A DNA stretch of 64,000 nucleotides from Nitrospinaceae bacterium. GTDB taxonomy: Bacteria; Nitrospinota; Nitrospinia; Nitrospinales; Nitrospinaceae. Below are positions 16,861-25,344 of the stretch, one piece after another; position 1 is the first letter of the stretch, and every line of letters starts with the position of its first letter. Made by a program: the position numbers and the translations under genes. The notes below the pieces were generated by a model. It did not search any database. It saw only the letters and a list, made by a program, of their open reading frames with translations, and was not told the DNA's origin. The DNA lies in the NCBI GenBank assembly GCA_029261395.1, contig JAJDBJ010000067.1, forward strand, positions 1-64,000, written 5' to 3'.

Positions 16861-16990
16861 TTGCACAAATCATAAACAAAACGTAAGATAGCGGTTTTCA
16901 TTTTAGTCGCGAGTGGCATAACCCTGTGAATTGGGGCGCCCATTTGTAATCAGCCGGTCAGGGACCGTTGTCCCTATGCCAGCTTTTTTT
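16861..16990 (+). ncRNA. Candidate structured small RNA with its own promoter and terminator
   Basis: A possible promoter TTGCAC (16861-16866), 17 bp, TAAGAT (16884-16889) precedes a sequence whose ends pair: TGGCATA (16914-16920) with TATGCCA (16975-16981). Inside is the hairpin AGGGAC-cgtt-GTCCCT (16960-16975). Seven T follow directly (16984-16990), as in an intrinsic terminator. The transcript would be about 95 nt. I cannot match it to 6S, SRP or another named RNA. It could instead be just a terminator before the tRNA genes. Confidence 0.4.
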
Positions 16991-17085
16991 ATTTTATATG
17001 GTGTTGGTGCAGGGGTGCGACCTGTTGGGACAGGAATTTATATAGCGAGTGAGACATAGCGGGGGGTAAATACCTCTCAGAAGCT

Positions 17086-17170
17086 GGGGAGATTCCCGAG
17101 TGGCCAAAGGGAACAGACTGTAAATCTGTCGGCTCCGCCTTCGGAGGTTCGAATCCTCCTCTCCCCACCA
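17086..17170 (+). tRNA. tRNA-Tyr (GTA)
   Basis: The acceptor stem GGGGAGA pairs with TCTCCCC. The anticodon GTA lies at 17120-17122 within ACTGTAAAT. There is a long variable arm, as expected for bacterial tRNA-Tyr, and TTCGAAT in the T-loop. CCA is encoded (17168-17170). First of three closely spaced tRNA genes. Confidence 0.95.
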
Positions 17171-17189
17171 CTAATTAATACTAAAATAT

Positions 17190-17266
17190 GCGGGAATAGC
17201 TCAGTTGGCTAGAGCGTCAGCCTTCCAAGCTGAGGGTCGAGGGTTCGAGTCCCTTTTCCCGCTCCA
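17190..17266 (+). tRNA. tRNA-Gly (TCC)
   Basis: The acceptor GCGGGAA pairs with TTCCCGC. The anticodon loop CTTCCAA gives anticodon TCC. The T-loop is TTCGAGT, and the 3' CCA is encoded. It lies 19 bp after tRNA-Tyr. Confidence 0.95.
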
Positions 17267-17317
17267 GGCACAACCCTTTTGGATTTTGGGGTATTGACGA
17301 GTCGTTGACATAAAAAT

Positions 17318-17392
17318 GCCCACGTAGCTCAGTGGTGGAGCACTTCCTTGGTAAGGAAGAGGTCATCGGTTCAATCCCGATCGTGGGCTCCA
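17318..17392 (+). tRNA. tRNA-Thr (GGT)
   Basis: The acceptor GCCCACG pairs with CGTGGGC. The anticodon stem CTTCC/GGAAG encloses loop TTGGTAA, anticodon GGT. The 3' CCA is encoded. In many bacteria a tufB gene follows this tRNA; here rpmG follows instead. Confidence 0.95.
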
Positions 17393-17497
17393 TATTTAAG
17401 GGTTAAGTTGATTGAGGGCGGCAGGGTCGTCTTTTGGGTGGTTTAACGGAAGTAATAGCAGGCCCGTTTGGAGCGGGCCGGGAACGGGTTTGAGGCG

Positions 17498-17647
17498 ATG
17501 AGGGACATTATTCATTTGGCATGCGGCGAGTGTAAGCGCAGGAATTATTCCACAACGAAAAATAAAAAGAAGACTACGGATCGACTGGAGTTTAAAAAGT
17601 ATTGCCGTTTCTGCCGACAGCACACTCCTCACAAAGAAACCAAGTAA
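17498..17647 (+). CDS. rpmG: 50S ribosomal protein L33
   Basis: A 49-residue ribosomal protein. It reads [20 protein letters not shown] and continues through a lysine-rich middle to [15 protein letters not shown]. The two Cys pairs (CGEC and CRFC) make it a zinc-binding form. Placement between tRNA-Thr and tRNA-Trp/secE is the usual rpmG-secE-nusG order. A GGCCCG/CGGGCC hairpin (17461-17479) precedes it, and the only SD-like sequence (GAGG) is unusually close to the ATG. Confidence 0.95.
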   Translation: MRDIIHLACGECKRRNYSTTKNKKKTTDRLEFKKYCRFCRQHTPHKETK

Positions 17648-17755
17648 GGGATCAGCGGTTGTCGGATCTGGCCGGGGTGACCGGCGCGGATCGGGTGAGC
17701 CGTTTTTTGGCCGGATGTCCCAACCTTGAGTTGGCCTTGTTATGAACAGTTTAAT

Positions 17756-17830
17756 AGGCCAGTAGCTCTAATTGGTTAGAGCGCCAGACTCCAAATCTGG
17801 ATGTTGTGGGTTCGACTCCCTCCTGGCCTG
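17756..17830 (+). tRNA. tRNA-Trp (CCA)
   Basis: The acceptor AGGCCAG pairs with CTGGCCT, with discriminator G. The anticodon stem CCAGA/TCTGG encloses CTCCAAA, anticodon CCA. Unlike the three upstream tRNAs, the 3' CCA is not encoded. Its position just before secE is common in bacteria. Confidence 0.95.
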
Positions 17831-17855
17831 TATATATTTTAGATGCGCGGAAACT

Positions 17856-18044
17856 ATGATAGGTAAAGCGAAAGATTTTTTAGGCGAAGTTAAAGTTGAA
17901 GTTAAAAAGGTCACTTGGCCCTCTCGCAAGGATGCCATGGGTGGAACCATGGTGGTGGTTGTTGTGGTGGTTATCGTGTCTATTTTTCTGGGGATCGTTG
18001 ACACGCTCCTTTCCAAAATTGTAGAAGCATTGATTTCAGGTTGA
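17856..18044 (+). CDS. secE: Preprotein translocase subunit SecE
   Basis: A 62-residue single-span subunit of the SecYEG channel. It starts MIGKAKDFLGEVKVEVKKVTWPSRKDAM, with the SecE signature VTWPSRK, then one very valine-rich membrane helix (VVVVVVVIVSIFLGIVDTLL). The start at 17856 removes an upstream in-frame extension that overlaps tRNA-Trp. The stop TGA overlaps the nusG ATG (TGATG). Confidence 0.95.
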   Translation: MIGKAKDFLGEVKVEVKKVTWPSRKDAMGGTMVVVVVVVIVSIFLGIVDTLLSKIVEALISG

Positions 18045-18787
18045 TGATGGAGAGTGACGTGACAGGTGAAGACAATAGCGTGAATAAAGAAGAAAGCGAC
18101 GTGCCTCAGGAAGACGGTTCTGCGGCTCAGAAGGAAAATAATGCGGTTGAGGAAAAGAAGGCTGTAGCTCAGGCTGTGGCCGAGGAAGAAGTCGCCGCGA
18201 CTCCGGAAGAAGAGAGTGAGCCTGCGTCCGAAGAGGACAGTATGGTGGTTGACGAGGATTCGGCCAAGCAATGGTACGTCATTCATACCTATTCCGGTTT
18301 TGAGAATAAGGTCAAGGTGAGCCTGGAGGAGCGGTTTGCTCATGAGGGTCTGTCCGACAAGCTGGGGGATATTGTTATTCCCGTGGAAGAGGTTGTTGAG
18401 ATCCGGGGCGGTAAGAAAAAGATCAGCTCCCGCAAGTTTTATCCGGGGTATGTGTTGATCAATGTCGAGATGGATCAGGATATTTGGTATCTGATTAAGA
18501 ATACGTCTAAGGTCACCGGATTTCCGGGTGGAGCGTCACCCGCGCCTTTGACGGCGACCGAAGTTAAAGATGTGATGGATCAGATCAAGGGCGAAGCGAA
18601 AACTCCCAAGCAGAAATTTATTTTCGAAAAGGGAGAGAATGTGCGGGTCATCGAGGGTCCGTTCATGAACTTCAATGGCGTGGTGGAGGAAGTCAATCCC
18701 GACAAGGGCAAGGTTAAGGTCATGGTGTCTATTTTTGGCCGGGCTACCCCTGTGGAGTTGGAGTTTCCTCAGATCGAGCGCGTGTAA
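18044..18787 (+). CDS. nusG: Transcription termination/antitermination factor NusG with acidic N-terminal extension
   Basis: Binds RNA polymerase, and in bacteria links it to Rho or the ribosome. The NGN domain begins at KQWYVIHTYSGFENKVK and contains KKKISSRKFYPGYVLINV and TGFPGG. The KOW domain follows (GENVRVIEGPFMNFNGVVEEV). Ahead of NGN lie about 70 acidic, Ala/Glu-rich residues absent from typical NusG. Two starts are possible: ATG 18044, coupled to secE, or ATG 18242 with AGAGG five bases upstream, which would give an ordinary-length protein. I list the longer form. Confidence 0.93.
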   Translation: MMESDVTGEDNSVNKEESDVPQEDGSAAQKENNAVEEKKAVAQAVAEEEVAATPEEESEPASEEDSMVVDEDSAKQWYVIHTYSGFENKVKVSLEERFAHEGLSDKLGDIVIPVEEVVEIRGGKKKISSRKFYPGYVLINVEMDQDIWYLIKNTSKVTGFPGGASPAPLTATEVKDVMDQIKGEAKTPKQKFIFEKGENVRVIEGPFMNFNGVVEEVNPDKGKVKVMVSIFGRATPVELEFPQIERV

Positions 18788-18819
18788 TTTTAAAAGCAGT
18801 CTTGGAAGGTATGTGAAGC

Positions 18820-19245
18820 ATGGCAAAAAAAGTTTCAAGTTTGGTTAAGTTGCAGATTCCGGCAGGACAAGCCAATCCCTCGCCTCCAGTAGGGCCGGCA
18901 TTGGGTCAGGCTGGGGTCAATATCATGGATTTCTGTAAGGCGTTTAATGCGGCGACGCAGGGCCAGGAGGGGATGGTTATCCCCGTGGTGATATCTGTAT
19001 TTGAGGATAAGAGCTTTACTTTTATTACCAAGTCTCCGCCTGCATCGGTTCTGTTGAAGCGAGCGGCCGGTATTGCCAAGGGATCTTCCAACCCCAGTAA
19101 AGAGAACGTGGGGAAGGTGACCCGTGAACAGATTAAGGAAATTGTTGAAATCAAAAAAGCGGATTTAAATGCGTTTAATGAGGAAGCCGCTATGAAGATA
19201 ATTGAAGGTTCCGCTCATAGTATGGGAATCAAAGTAGAAGGCTAG
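18820..19245 (+). CDS. rplK: 50S ribosomal protein L11
   Basis: 141 residues, the usual L11 length. The N-terminal domain includes [34 protein letters not shown], and the rRNA-binding C-terminal domain ends HSMGIKVEG. It forms the GTPase-associated stalk base with L10/L12. First of the rplKAJL series, 32 bp after nusG, ahead of rpoBC as in most bacteria. Confidence 0.97.
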   Translation: MAKKVSSLVKLQIPAGQANPSPPVGPALGQAGVNIMDFCKAFNAATQGQEGMVIPVVISVFEDKSFTFITKSPPASVLLKRAAGIAKGSSNPSKENVGKVTREQIKEIVEIKKADLNAFNEEAAMKIIEGSAHSMGIKVEG

Positions 19246-19266
19246 TTTCTGGAAGGGTGAAGGATT

Positions 19267-19953
19267 ATGGCAAGGCACGGAAAAAATTATAATGCATTGG
19301 TGGAGAAAATCGACCGTCATAAAAGTTACGATTTGAATGAAGCGTTGAGCATGGCTAAAGAGGGCACAGCCACTAAATTCGATTCGACTGTTGATGTCGC
19401 AGTGAACCTGGGAGTGGATCCTCGGAAAGCGGACCAGAATATCCGCGGTAGCGTCGTGTTGCCGAAGGGGACTGGGAAGAAGTTCCGGATTTTGGTGTTC
19501 GCCAAGGGTGAAAAGGAAAAAGAAGCGACGGATGCCGGTGCGGAATTTGTCGGTAACGATGATCTGGTTAAGAAAATCCAGGAAGGCTGGACGGATTTCG
19601 ACCGCGTGGTTGCGACCCCGGATATGATGGGAACGGTAGGTAAGCTCGGGAAGGTTCTTGGTCCGAGGGGATTGATGCCGAATCCTAAGACCGGAACAGT
19701 TACGTTTGATGTCAAACAGGCTATTGAGCAGATTCAGGCGGGTAAGGTGGATTTCCGGGTGGACAAGTCCGGAATCATTCACGCTTCTGTAGGGAAAGCC
19801 AGTTTTTCAGTGGAAGATCTGGCGGCGAATTTCAAGGAATTCATGAGTACTCTGGTCAAGATGAAGCCGTCAACAGCGAAAGGGCTTTATGTAAAGAGTG
19901 TTTCGTTGTCCACCACGATGGGGCCGGGAATCAAGGTTGCTTATTCGGCGTAG
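19267..19953 (+). CDS. rplA: 50S ribosomal protein L1
   Basis: 228 residues, typical length. Landmarks are [40 protein letters not shown] and the C-terminal MGPGIKV. L1 forms the mobile stalk near the E-site and in many bacteria represses its own operon. GGAAGGG lies nine bases before the ATG; it begins 21 bp after rplK. Confidence 0.97.
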   Translation: MARHGKNYNALVEKIDRHKSYDLNEALSMAKEGTATKFDSTVDVAVNLGVDPRKADQNIRGSVVLPKGTGKKFRILVFAKGEKEKEATDAGAEFVGNDDLVKKIQEGWTDFDRVVATPDMMGTVGKLGKVLGPRGLMPNPKTGTVTFDVKQAIEQIQAGKVDFRVDKSGIIHASVGKASFSVEDLAANFKEFMSTLVKMKPSTAKGLYVKSVSLSTTMGPGIKVAYSA

Positions 19954-20007
19954 CCGGGAAGTAGAAATTTTAAGTGTCACGGATTTAGTTGAGAAAGGAT
20001 TGGGATT

Positions 20008-20535
20008 TTGCCTACACCAGCGAAACAGCAGACCATTGATGAATTGAAGGACGTATTCACCCGAGCCAAGTCTGCGCTTTTGGCGCACTATCATGGTATT
20101 TCGGCAGAGGATATGACAGCGCTTCGCGTGCATATGAGAGAGCGAGGGGTCGATTTCCGGGTGATTAAGAATACTTTGGCCCAGAAAGCGGCAAAGGATA
20201 CGCCTCTAGAAGTTTTGGAGGGTGATTTTAAGGGTCCCGTTTCTCTGTTGGTGAGTTTTGATGATGCGGTGGCTCCTGCCAAGGCTCTTTCTGATTATGC
20301 CAAGTCGGGTGTTGAAAAAAGCCCCGATGTAGTGGCCGGCGTAGTTGAAGGAAAGTCGGTATCGCCGGCAGAAGTCAAGGCGTTGGCCGATCTGCCTTCT
20401 AGGGAAGTTTTGATTTCCCAGATGTTGTCCGTTATGAACGGGCCGACCACCAATTTTGTAGGTGTGTTCAGTTCCCTGTTGCGCAAATTGGTGGGGACGC
20501 TGGATGCTATCAAGGATAAGAAGGCTCAGGGTTGA
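20008..20535 (+). CDS. rplJ: 50S ribosomal protein L10 (TTG start)
   Basis: 175 residues; anchors the L7/L12 dimers to the ribosome. The N-terminal rRNA-binding domain has KSALLAHYHGISAEDMTALR and DFRVIKNTLAQKA. The C-terminal helix (FVGVFSSLLRKLVGTLDAI) is the L12-binding spine. The start is TTG with AAAGGA eight bases upstream; no ATG lies nearby in frame. I see no clear L10-leader fold in the 54-bp gap before it. Confidence 0.95.
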   Translation: MPTPAKQQTIDELKDVFTRAKSALLAHYHGISAEDMTALRVHMRERGVDFRVIKNTLAQKAAKDTPLEVLEGDFKGPVSLLVSFDDAVAPAKALSDYAKSGVEKSPDVVAGVVEGKSVSPAEVKALADLPSREVLISQMLSVMNGPTTNFVGVFSSLLRKLVGTLDAIKDKKAQG

Positions 20536-20618
20536 CGATCGGGTATAGACCGGTCGAAGAGCTGAGATATATTTTATAAACGTTTTGTTTTGATTTTAAG
20601 TTGCGAAAGGAGTTCGAG

Positions 20619-20993
20619 ATGGCTGTAACAAAGGATGATGTTGTTTCTTTCATCGACGGTATGTCGGTTCTTGAGATGTCTGAGTTTGTCAAGGAATTGG
20701 AAGAGAAGTATGGTGTTACTGCGGCCGCTCCGACCATGATGGCCGCTGCGCCAGCTGGTGGAGAAGCTGCTGCTGAAGAGAAGACAGAATTTGATGTTGT
20801 TCTGACTGCTATAGGTGACAAGAAGATTCAGGTGATCAAAGAAGTGCGTGGAATCACCAACTTGGGTTTGAAAGACGCTAAAGACCTGGTAGAGGCTGCC
20901 CCGAAAGCAATTAAAGAGGGTGTCAAAAAGGAAGAAGCGGACGAGATCAAGGCTAAGATCGAAGCTGCGGGTGGAACTGTCGAGGTCAAGTAA
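20619..20993 (+). CDS. rplL: 50S ribosomal protein L7/L12
   Basis: 124 residues. Its order is an N-terminal dimerisation domain ([26 protein letters not shown]), an Ala/Gly-rich hinge ([18 protein letters not shown]), and the factor-binding C-terminal domain ([27 protein letters not shown]). The ATG at 20619 has AAAGGAG upstream, which rules out the earlier in-frame TTG at 20601. It precedes rpoB by 73 bp. Confidence 0.97.
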   Translation: MAVTKDDVVSFIDGMSVLEMSEFVKELEEKYGVTAAAPTMMAAAPAGGEAAAEEKTEFDVVLTAIGDKKIQVIKEVRGITNLGLKDAKDLVEAAPKAIKEGVKKEEADEIKAKIEAAGGTVEVK

Positions 20994-21066
20994 TTTGGTC
21001 TCGTGCGGATTCATATTTGTTTTTGGCAGGCGTTTATTAATTCAACCTAAGGGAATCTAAAACCTT

Positions 21067-24000
21067 ATGACAAAAACAACCACCGAGCGGACGCAAGTCA
21101 ATCCTACGCCCAGGTTGAATTTCTCAAAAATCCCAGCGGTTATTGAGATCCCCAATCTGATCGAGATCCAGGTCAAGTCGTTTGAGTATTTTCTGCAAGG
21201 AGAGGTTGCGCCCGAAAAGCGGAACCTCCAGGGATTGGAAGACGTTTTTAGTGATGTTTTCCCGATCTCCGACCTGAATATCAATGCCCGTTTGGAATAT
21301 GTGGGTTATGAAGTAGGCGTGTGGGAGTGCGGGTGCGGCGAGTATAAGGAACTGGGCGGCGCGGGTGTTACTTGCGAAACCTGCGGGCAAGAAGTTAACT
21401 ATAAAGAAAAATTCAAGCTGAGCGAATGTCGGCAAAAAGGGCTGACGTATTCTGATCCGATTAAGATCATGGTGCGTATGGTTCTGTTTGACCGTGAGCG
21501 CATCGGTGTGTCCGCGCGTGTTCTGAAAGAGCTTCCGGGAAAATATATTGTAGAAGAGGTGAAGCACCCGAAAACCGGGAAAGCGTTTATCCCTGCCCGG
21601 ACTTTGATCGACTCCAAAATCGTAGAGCTCCTGGATAAAGAGAAAATCCCTGAGGTGGTGATCAACTCCGTTCGGGAAGTGAAAGAGCAGAAGATTTTTC
21701 TTGGCGAAATGCCGGTCATGAGCCCGACAGGCACCTTTATGATCAATGGTGTGGAGCGGGTTATTGTCAGTCAGATGCATCGTTCGCCTGGCGCATTCTT
21801 CTCTCACGATAAAGGGAAGTCCCACATCAGCGGTAAAATCCTCTATTCGGCGCGCGTCATTCCTGATCGCGGTTCCTGGTTGGATTTTGAATTCGACATC
21901 AAGGATATTCTGCACGTTAAAATCGATCGCCGGCGCAAGATGCCCGCTACGATTCTGCTCAATGCCTTTGGTATGAATCAGGAGGAAATCCTCTCCGCGT
22001 TTTATCCGGTAGAAAAAATTTCGTGTACCCGTGATGGCAAATTTTCCATGGGTGGCAAGGGTCTGATGGTCGGTATCAAGGTGTTGGAGGATGTAGTGGA
22101 CTCCAAGACTGATGATGTAATCGTCAAGTCCGGCAAGCTGGTTGGCGCTCCCAATATCAAAAAACTGAATCGCATGACTAAATCTCCCAAGGTGGAGATC
22201 GACCCTGAAACTCTGATCGGTACGATCCTTGCCAACGATATTATTGACAAGGAAACCGGCGAAGTGATGTTGGAATCCAATACGGAGATCACGGCTGAAA
22301 TTCTTGAGCAAATTACCGCACAAAAAATATCTGAGTTTGGAGTTCTGCATATTGACGAAGAAAGCCCCGACACAACGATTCGGGACACGCTGATTCTCGG
22401 CAAGATCAAAACTCAGGAAGACGCCATTCGAGAAATCTACAAGCGTTTGCGTCCGGGTGATCCTCCTACTGCAGAAATCGCCAAAACATTATTTGCCAAC
22501 CTGTTTTTTAATCCGAAGCGGTACAACCTCTCGGTGGTCGGGCGAATCAAGCTGAATCAGAAATTTGATCTCGATATCCCCGAAGATAACCGGTTGTTGA
22601 CGCTTGAGGATGTTGTTTCCGTTGTCAGGTACATTGTGGGTCTGCGCAACGGAATCGGAAATATTGATGATATCGATCATCTGGGCAACCGTCGTGTGCG
22701 TGCCGTGGGTGAATCTCTGGAAAATCAGTTTCGCGTCGGGTTGGTTCGTATGGAGCGCGCTATTATTGAGCGCATGTCCATTCAGGATCTGGAAGTTGCG
22801 ATGCCGCATGACCTGATCAATTCCAAGCCTGTCACCGCAGCCATTAAAGAATTTTACGGCAGCAGTCAGCTTTCCCAGTTTATGGACCAGACCAATCCGC
22901 TGTCTGAGGTGACTCATAAGCGGCGGTTGAGTGCTCTGGGGCCGGGCGGGTTGACGCGTGAGCGGGCCGGGTTTGAGGTGAGAGACGTTCATCCCACTCA
23001 CTATGGCAGAATTTGTCCAATCGAAACGCCAGAGGGACCCAATATCGGACTTATCGCATCGCTCAGTACGTATGCGCGGGTCAACGACTACGGGTTTGTG
23101 GAGACTCCTTACCGTCAGGTTGATGACGGTAAAGTCACCGATATCGTCGATTTCCATAACGCGATGGTCGAGGATGATTACATCATCGCCCAGGCGAATG
23201 CAGCGTTGGATGATAAAAACAGATTTGTGAAGGAAATCGTTGATGCCCGTCAGGGTGGGGATTTTGTTCTGACGCCCCGCGATAAAATCAACCTGATGGA
23301 CGTTTCGCCCAAGCAGTTGATCAGTGTGGCCGCTTCGTTGATTCCGTTTCTGGAAAACGATGACGCCAATCGGGCGCTGATGGGTTCCAATATGCAACGC
23401 CAGGCGGTTCCTTTGCTGATAGCCGAAGCGCCATTGGTCGGTACCGGTATGGAAGGTATCGTCGCGCGTGATTCTGGAGCGGTGGTTATTGCGGAGAGTG
23501 ATGGCGAAGTCATCAGTGCCGACGCGTCCCGTATTGTGGTTCGTACTTCAGGAAAAGGGCGTACCAATAACCGGGTGATGGATTCCAAAGTGGATATCTA
23601 TGCCCTGTCCAAGTATCAGCGTTCCAACCAGAACACCTGCATCAATCAGCGACCGTTGGTGACAACAGGGGAGAAGATCAAGCGGGGTCAGGTGATTGCA
23701 GACGGTCCTTCGACTGAAAACGGCGAACTGGCTCTCGGTCGGAATGTGCTGGTCGCGTTCATGCCCTGGGATGGCTACAACTTTGAAGATGCCATCGTTA
23801 TCAGCGAAAAAGTCGTTAAGGAAGATATTTTCACGTCCATCCATATCGAAGAATTTGAAGTGGAAGCGCGTGATACAAAACAAGGCAAAGAGGAAATCAC
23901 CCGCGACATCTCCAACGTCGGTGAAGAGGCCCTCAAAAACCTGGATGATAGCGGGATTATTCGCATCGGCGCCCGAGTCAAGCCCAACGATATTCTGGTG

Positions 24001-25269
24001 GGTAAGATCACGCCGAAAGGGGAAACCCAGCTGAGTCCGGAAGAGAAGCTTTTGAAGGCCATCTTTGGTGAAAAAGCGGGAGACGTTCGGGATACGTCCC
24101 TCCGGGTACCGCCTGGTATTCAGGGTATCGTCATCGATGTCAAAGTGTTTTCGAGAAAGGGAGTCGATAAAGATTCCCGGACCATTGCCATTGAGGAGGA
24201 AGAAATCGCCAAAATCGAAAAAGATTTCGGTGACGAAATTCAGATCGTGAAAAGCGAAACTGAAAAACTCCTGGTGGATATGCTGAAAGGTAAAACAACC
24301 AGCAAGGCAGTGACCCTTGGCCGCAAAGAGCTGCCAAAGGGAACGGTTCTGGATTTGGAAGTCATAGGGAAGCTGAGCTCCAAGGATCTGGCGAAGATTC
24401 CGGTTAAGGATCTGGATTCAGAGGAGATGGAGCAGATCGAGGGTAGCAGTAAGGACCAGATTCATATCCTCAAAACCATGATGAACGACAAGATCGAAAA
24501 GCTGAAAAAGGGCGATGATCTTGCTCCCGGCGTTATTAAGCTGGTTAAGGTGTTTGTTGCCATGAAGCGCAAGCTTCAGGTGGGCGATAAAATGGCCGGA
24601 CGTCATGGTAACAAGGGCGTGGTGTCCAATATCGTGCCCGAGGAAGATATGCCCTATCTCGAAGACGGTACTCCCTGCGAGCTTATTCTTAATCCTTTGG
24701 GTGTTCCTTCCCGAATGAACGTGGGTCAGATTTTGGAAACCAACATGGGTATGGCCGCCAAGGCAACGAACCAAAAAATAGCGACACCGGTGTTCGATGG
24801 CGCCAACGAAGAGGATGTTCGGAAAGTGCTGACCGAAGGCGGATGTTCCGTTACCGGAGAGCTGACTCTTTTCGATGGGCGGACCGGCCATGCGTTCCAC
24901 CAGAAAGTAATGGTGGGGTATATCTATATCCTGAAATTGCATCACCTGGTTGATGATAAAATTCACGCGCGTTCGACCGGACCGTATTCCCTGGTCACGC
25001 AACAACCGTTGGGTGGTAAGGCCCAGTTTGGGGGCCAGCGTTTAGGAGAAATGGAGGTGTGGGCTCTCGAAGCTTATGGTGCCGCCTACACCCTGCAAGA
25101 AATGTTGACGGTCAAGTCCGACGATGTCGAAGGCCGGAAACGCATGTATGAAGCGATCGTCAAGGGCGATACCAATTTGGTGCCCAGCCTGCCGGAATCG
25201 TTTAATGTTCTGGTTAAGGAACTGCAGAGTCTGGCGATCGATGTGGAATTGATAGAAACCGCCAAGTAG
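21067..25269 (+). CDS. rpoB: RNA polymerase beta subunit with unusual N-terminal insertions
   Basis: 1400 residues, longer than E. coli RpoB (1342). Core landmarks are the rifampicin region [67 protein letters not shown] and the C-terminal [25 protein letters not shown]. Two insertions stand out against E. coli. Residues about 84-120 hold a CxC-x12-CxxC cluster (Cys 88, 90, 103, 106) that closely resembles the RpoC zinc motif. Residues about 146-200 add a segment resembling the later barrel repeats of the same protein. Rif-site residues appear wild type. Followed by rpoC after 75 bp. Confidence 0.98.
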   Translation: MTKTTTERTQVNPTPRLNFSKIPAVIEIPNLIEIQVKSFEYFLQGEVAPEKRNLQGLEDVFSDVFPISDLNINARLEYVGYEVGVWECGCGEYKELGGAGVTCETCGQEVNYKEKFKLSECRQKGLTYSDPIKIMVRMVLFDRERIGVSARVLKELPGKYIVEEVKHPKTGKAFIPARTLIDSKIVELLDKEKIPEVVINSVREVKEQKIFLGEMPVMSPTGTFMINGVERVIVSQMHRSPGAFFSHDKGKSHISGKILYSARVIPDRGSWLDFEFDIKDILHVKIDRRRKMPATILLNAFGMNQEEILSAFYPVEKISCTRDGKFSMGGKGLMVGIKVLEDVVDSKTDDVIVKSGKLVGAPNIKKLNRMTKSPKVEIDPETLIGTILANDIIDKETGEVMLESNTEITAEILEQITAQKISEFGVLHIDEESPDTTIRDTLILGKIKTQEDAIREIYKRLRPGDPPTAEIAKTLFANLFFNPKRYNLSVVGRIKLNQKFDLDIPEDNRLLTLEDVVSVVRYIVGLRNGIGNIDDIDHLGNRRVRAVGESLENQFRVGLVRMERAIIERMSIQDLEVAMPHDLINSKPVTAAIKEFYGSSQLSQFMDQTNPLSEVTHKRRLSALGPGGLTRERAGFEVRDVHPTHYGRICPIETPEGPNIGLIASLSTYARVNDYGFVETPYRQVDDGKVTDIVDFHNAMVEDDYIIAQANAALDDKNRFVKEIVDARQGGDFVLTPRDKINLMDVSPKQLISVAASLIPFLENDDANRALMGSNMQRQAVPLLIAEAPLVGTGMEGIVARDSGAVVIAESDGEVISADASRIVVRTSGKGRTNNRVMDSKVDIYALSKYQRSNQNTCINQRPLVTTGEKIKRGQVIADGPSTENGELALGRNVLVAFMPWDGYNFEDAIVISEKVVKEDIFTSIHIEEFEVEARDTKQGKEEITRDISNVGEEALKNLDDSGIIRIGARVKPNDILVGKITPKGETQLSPEEKLLKAIFGEKAGDVRDTSLRVPPGIQGIVIDVKVFSRKGVDKDSRTIAIEEEEIAKIEKDFGDEIQIVKSETEKLLVDMLKGKTTSKAVTLGRKELPKGTVLDLEVIGKLSSKDLAKIPVKDLDSEEMEQIEGSSKDQIHILKTMMNDKIEKLKKGDDLAPGVIKLVKVFVAMKRKLQVGDKMAGRHGNKGVVSNIVPEEDMPYLEDGTPCELILNPLGVPSRMNVGQILETNMGMAAKATNQKIATPVFDGANEEDVRKVLTEGGCSVTGELTLFDGRTGHAFHQKVMVGYIYILKLHHLVDDKIHARSTGPYSLVTQQPLGGKAQFGGQRLGEMEVWALEAYGAAYTLQEMLTVKSDDVEGRKRMYEAIVKGDTNLVPSLPESFNVLVKELQSLAIDVELIETAK

Positions 25270-25344
25270 GCGTTCACGCCTTAGCAGGCGGCTCAAGTTT
25301 ATTGAGTCTTATTTCTATAAACTTTATTTTAGGAGACCACGCTT

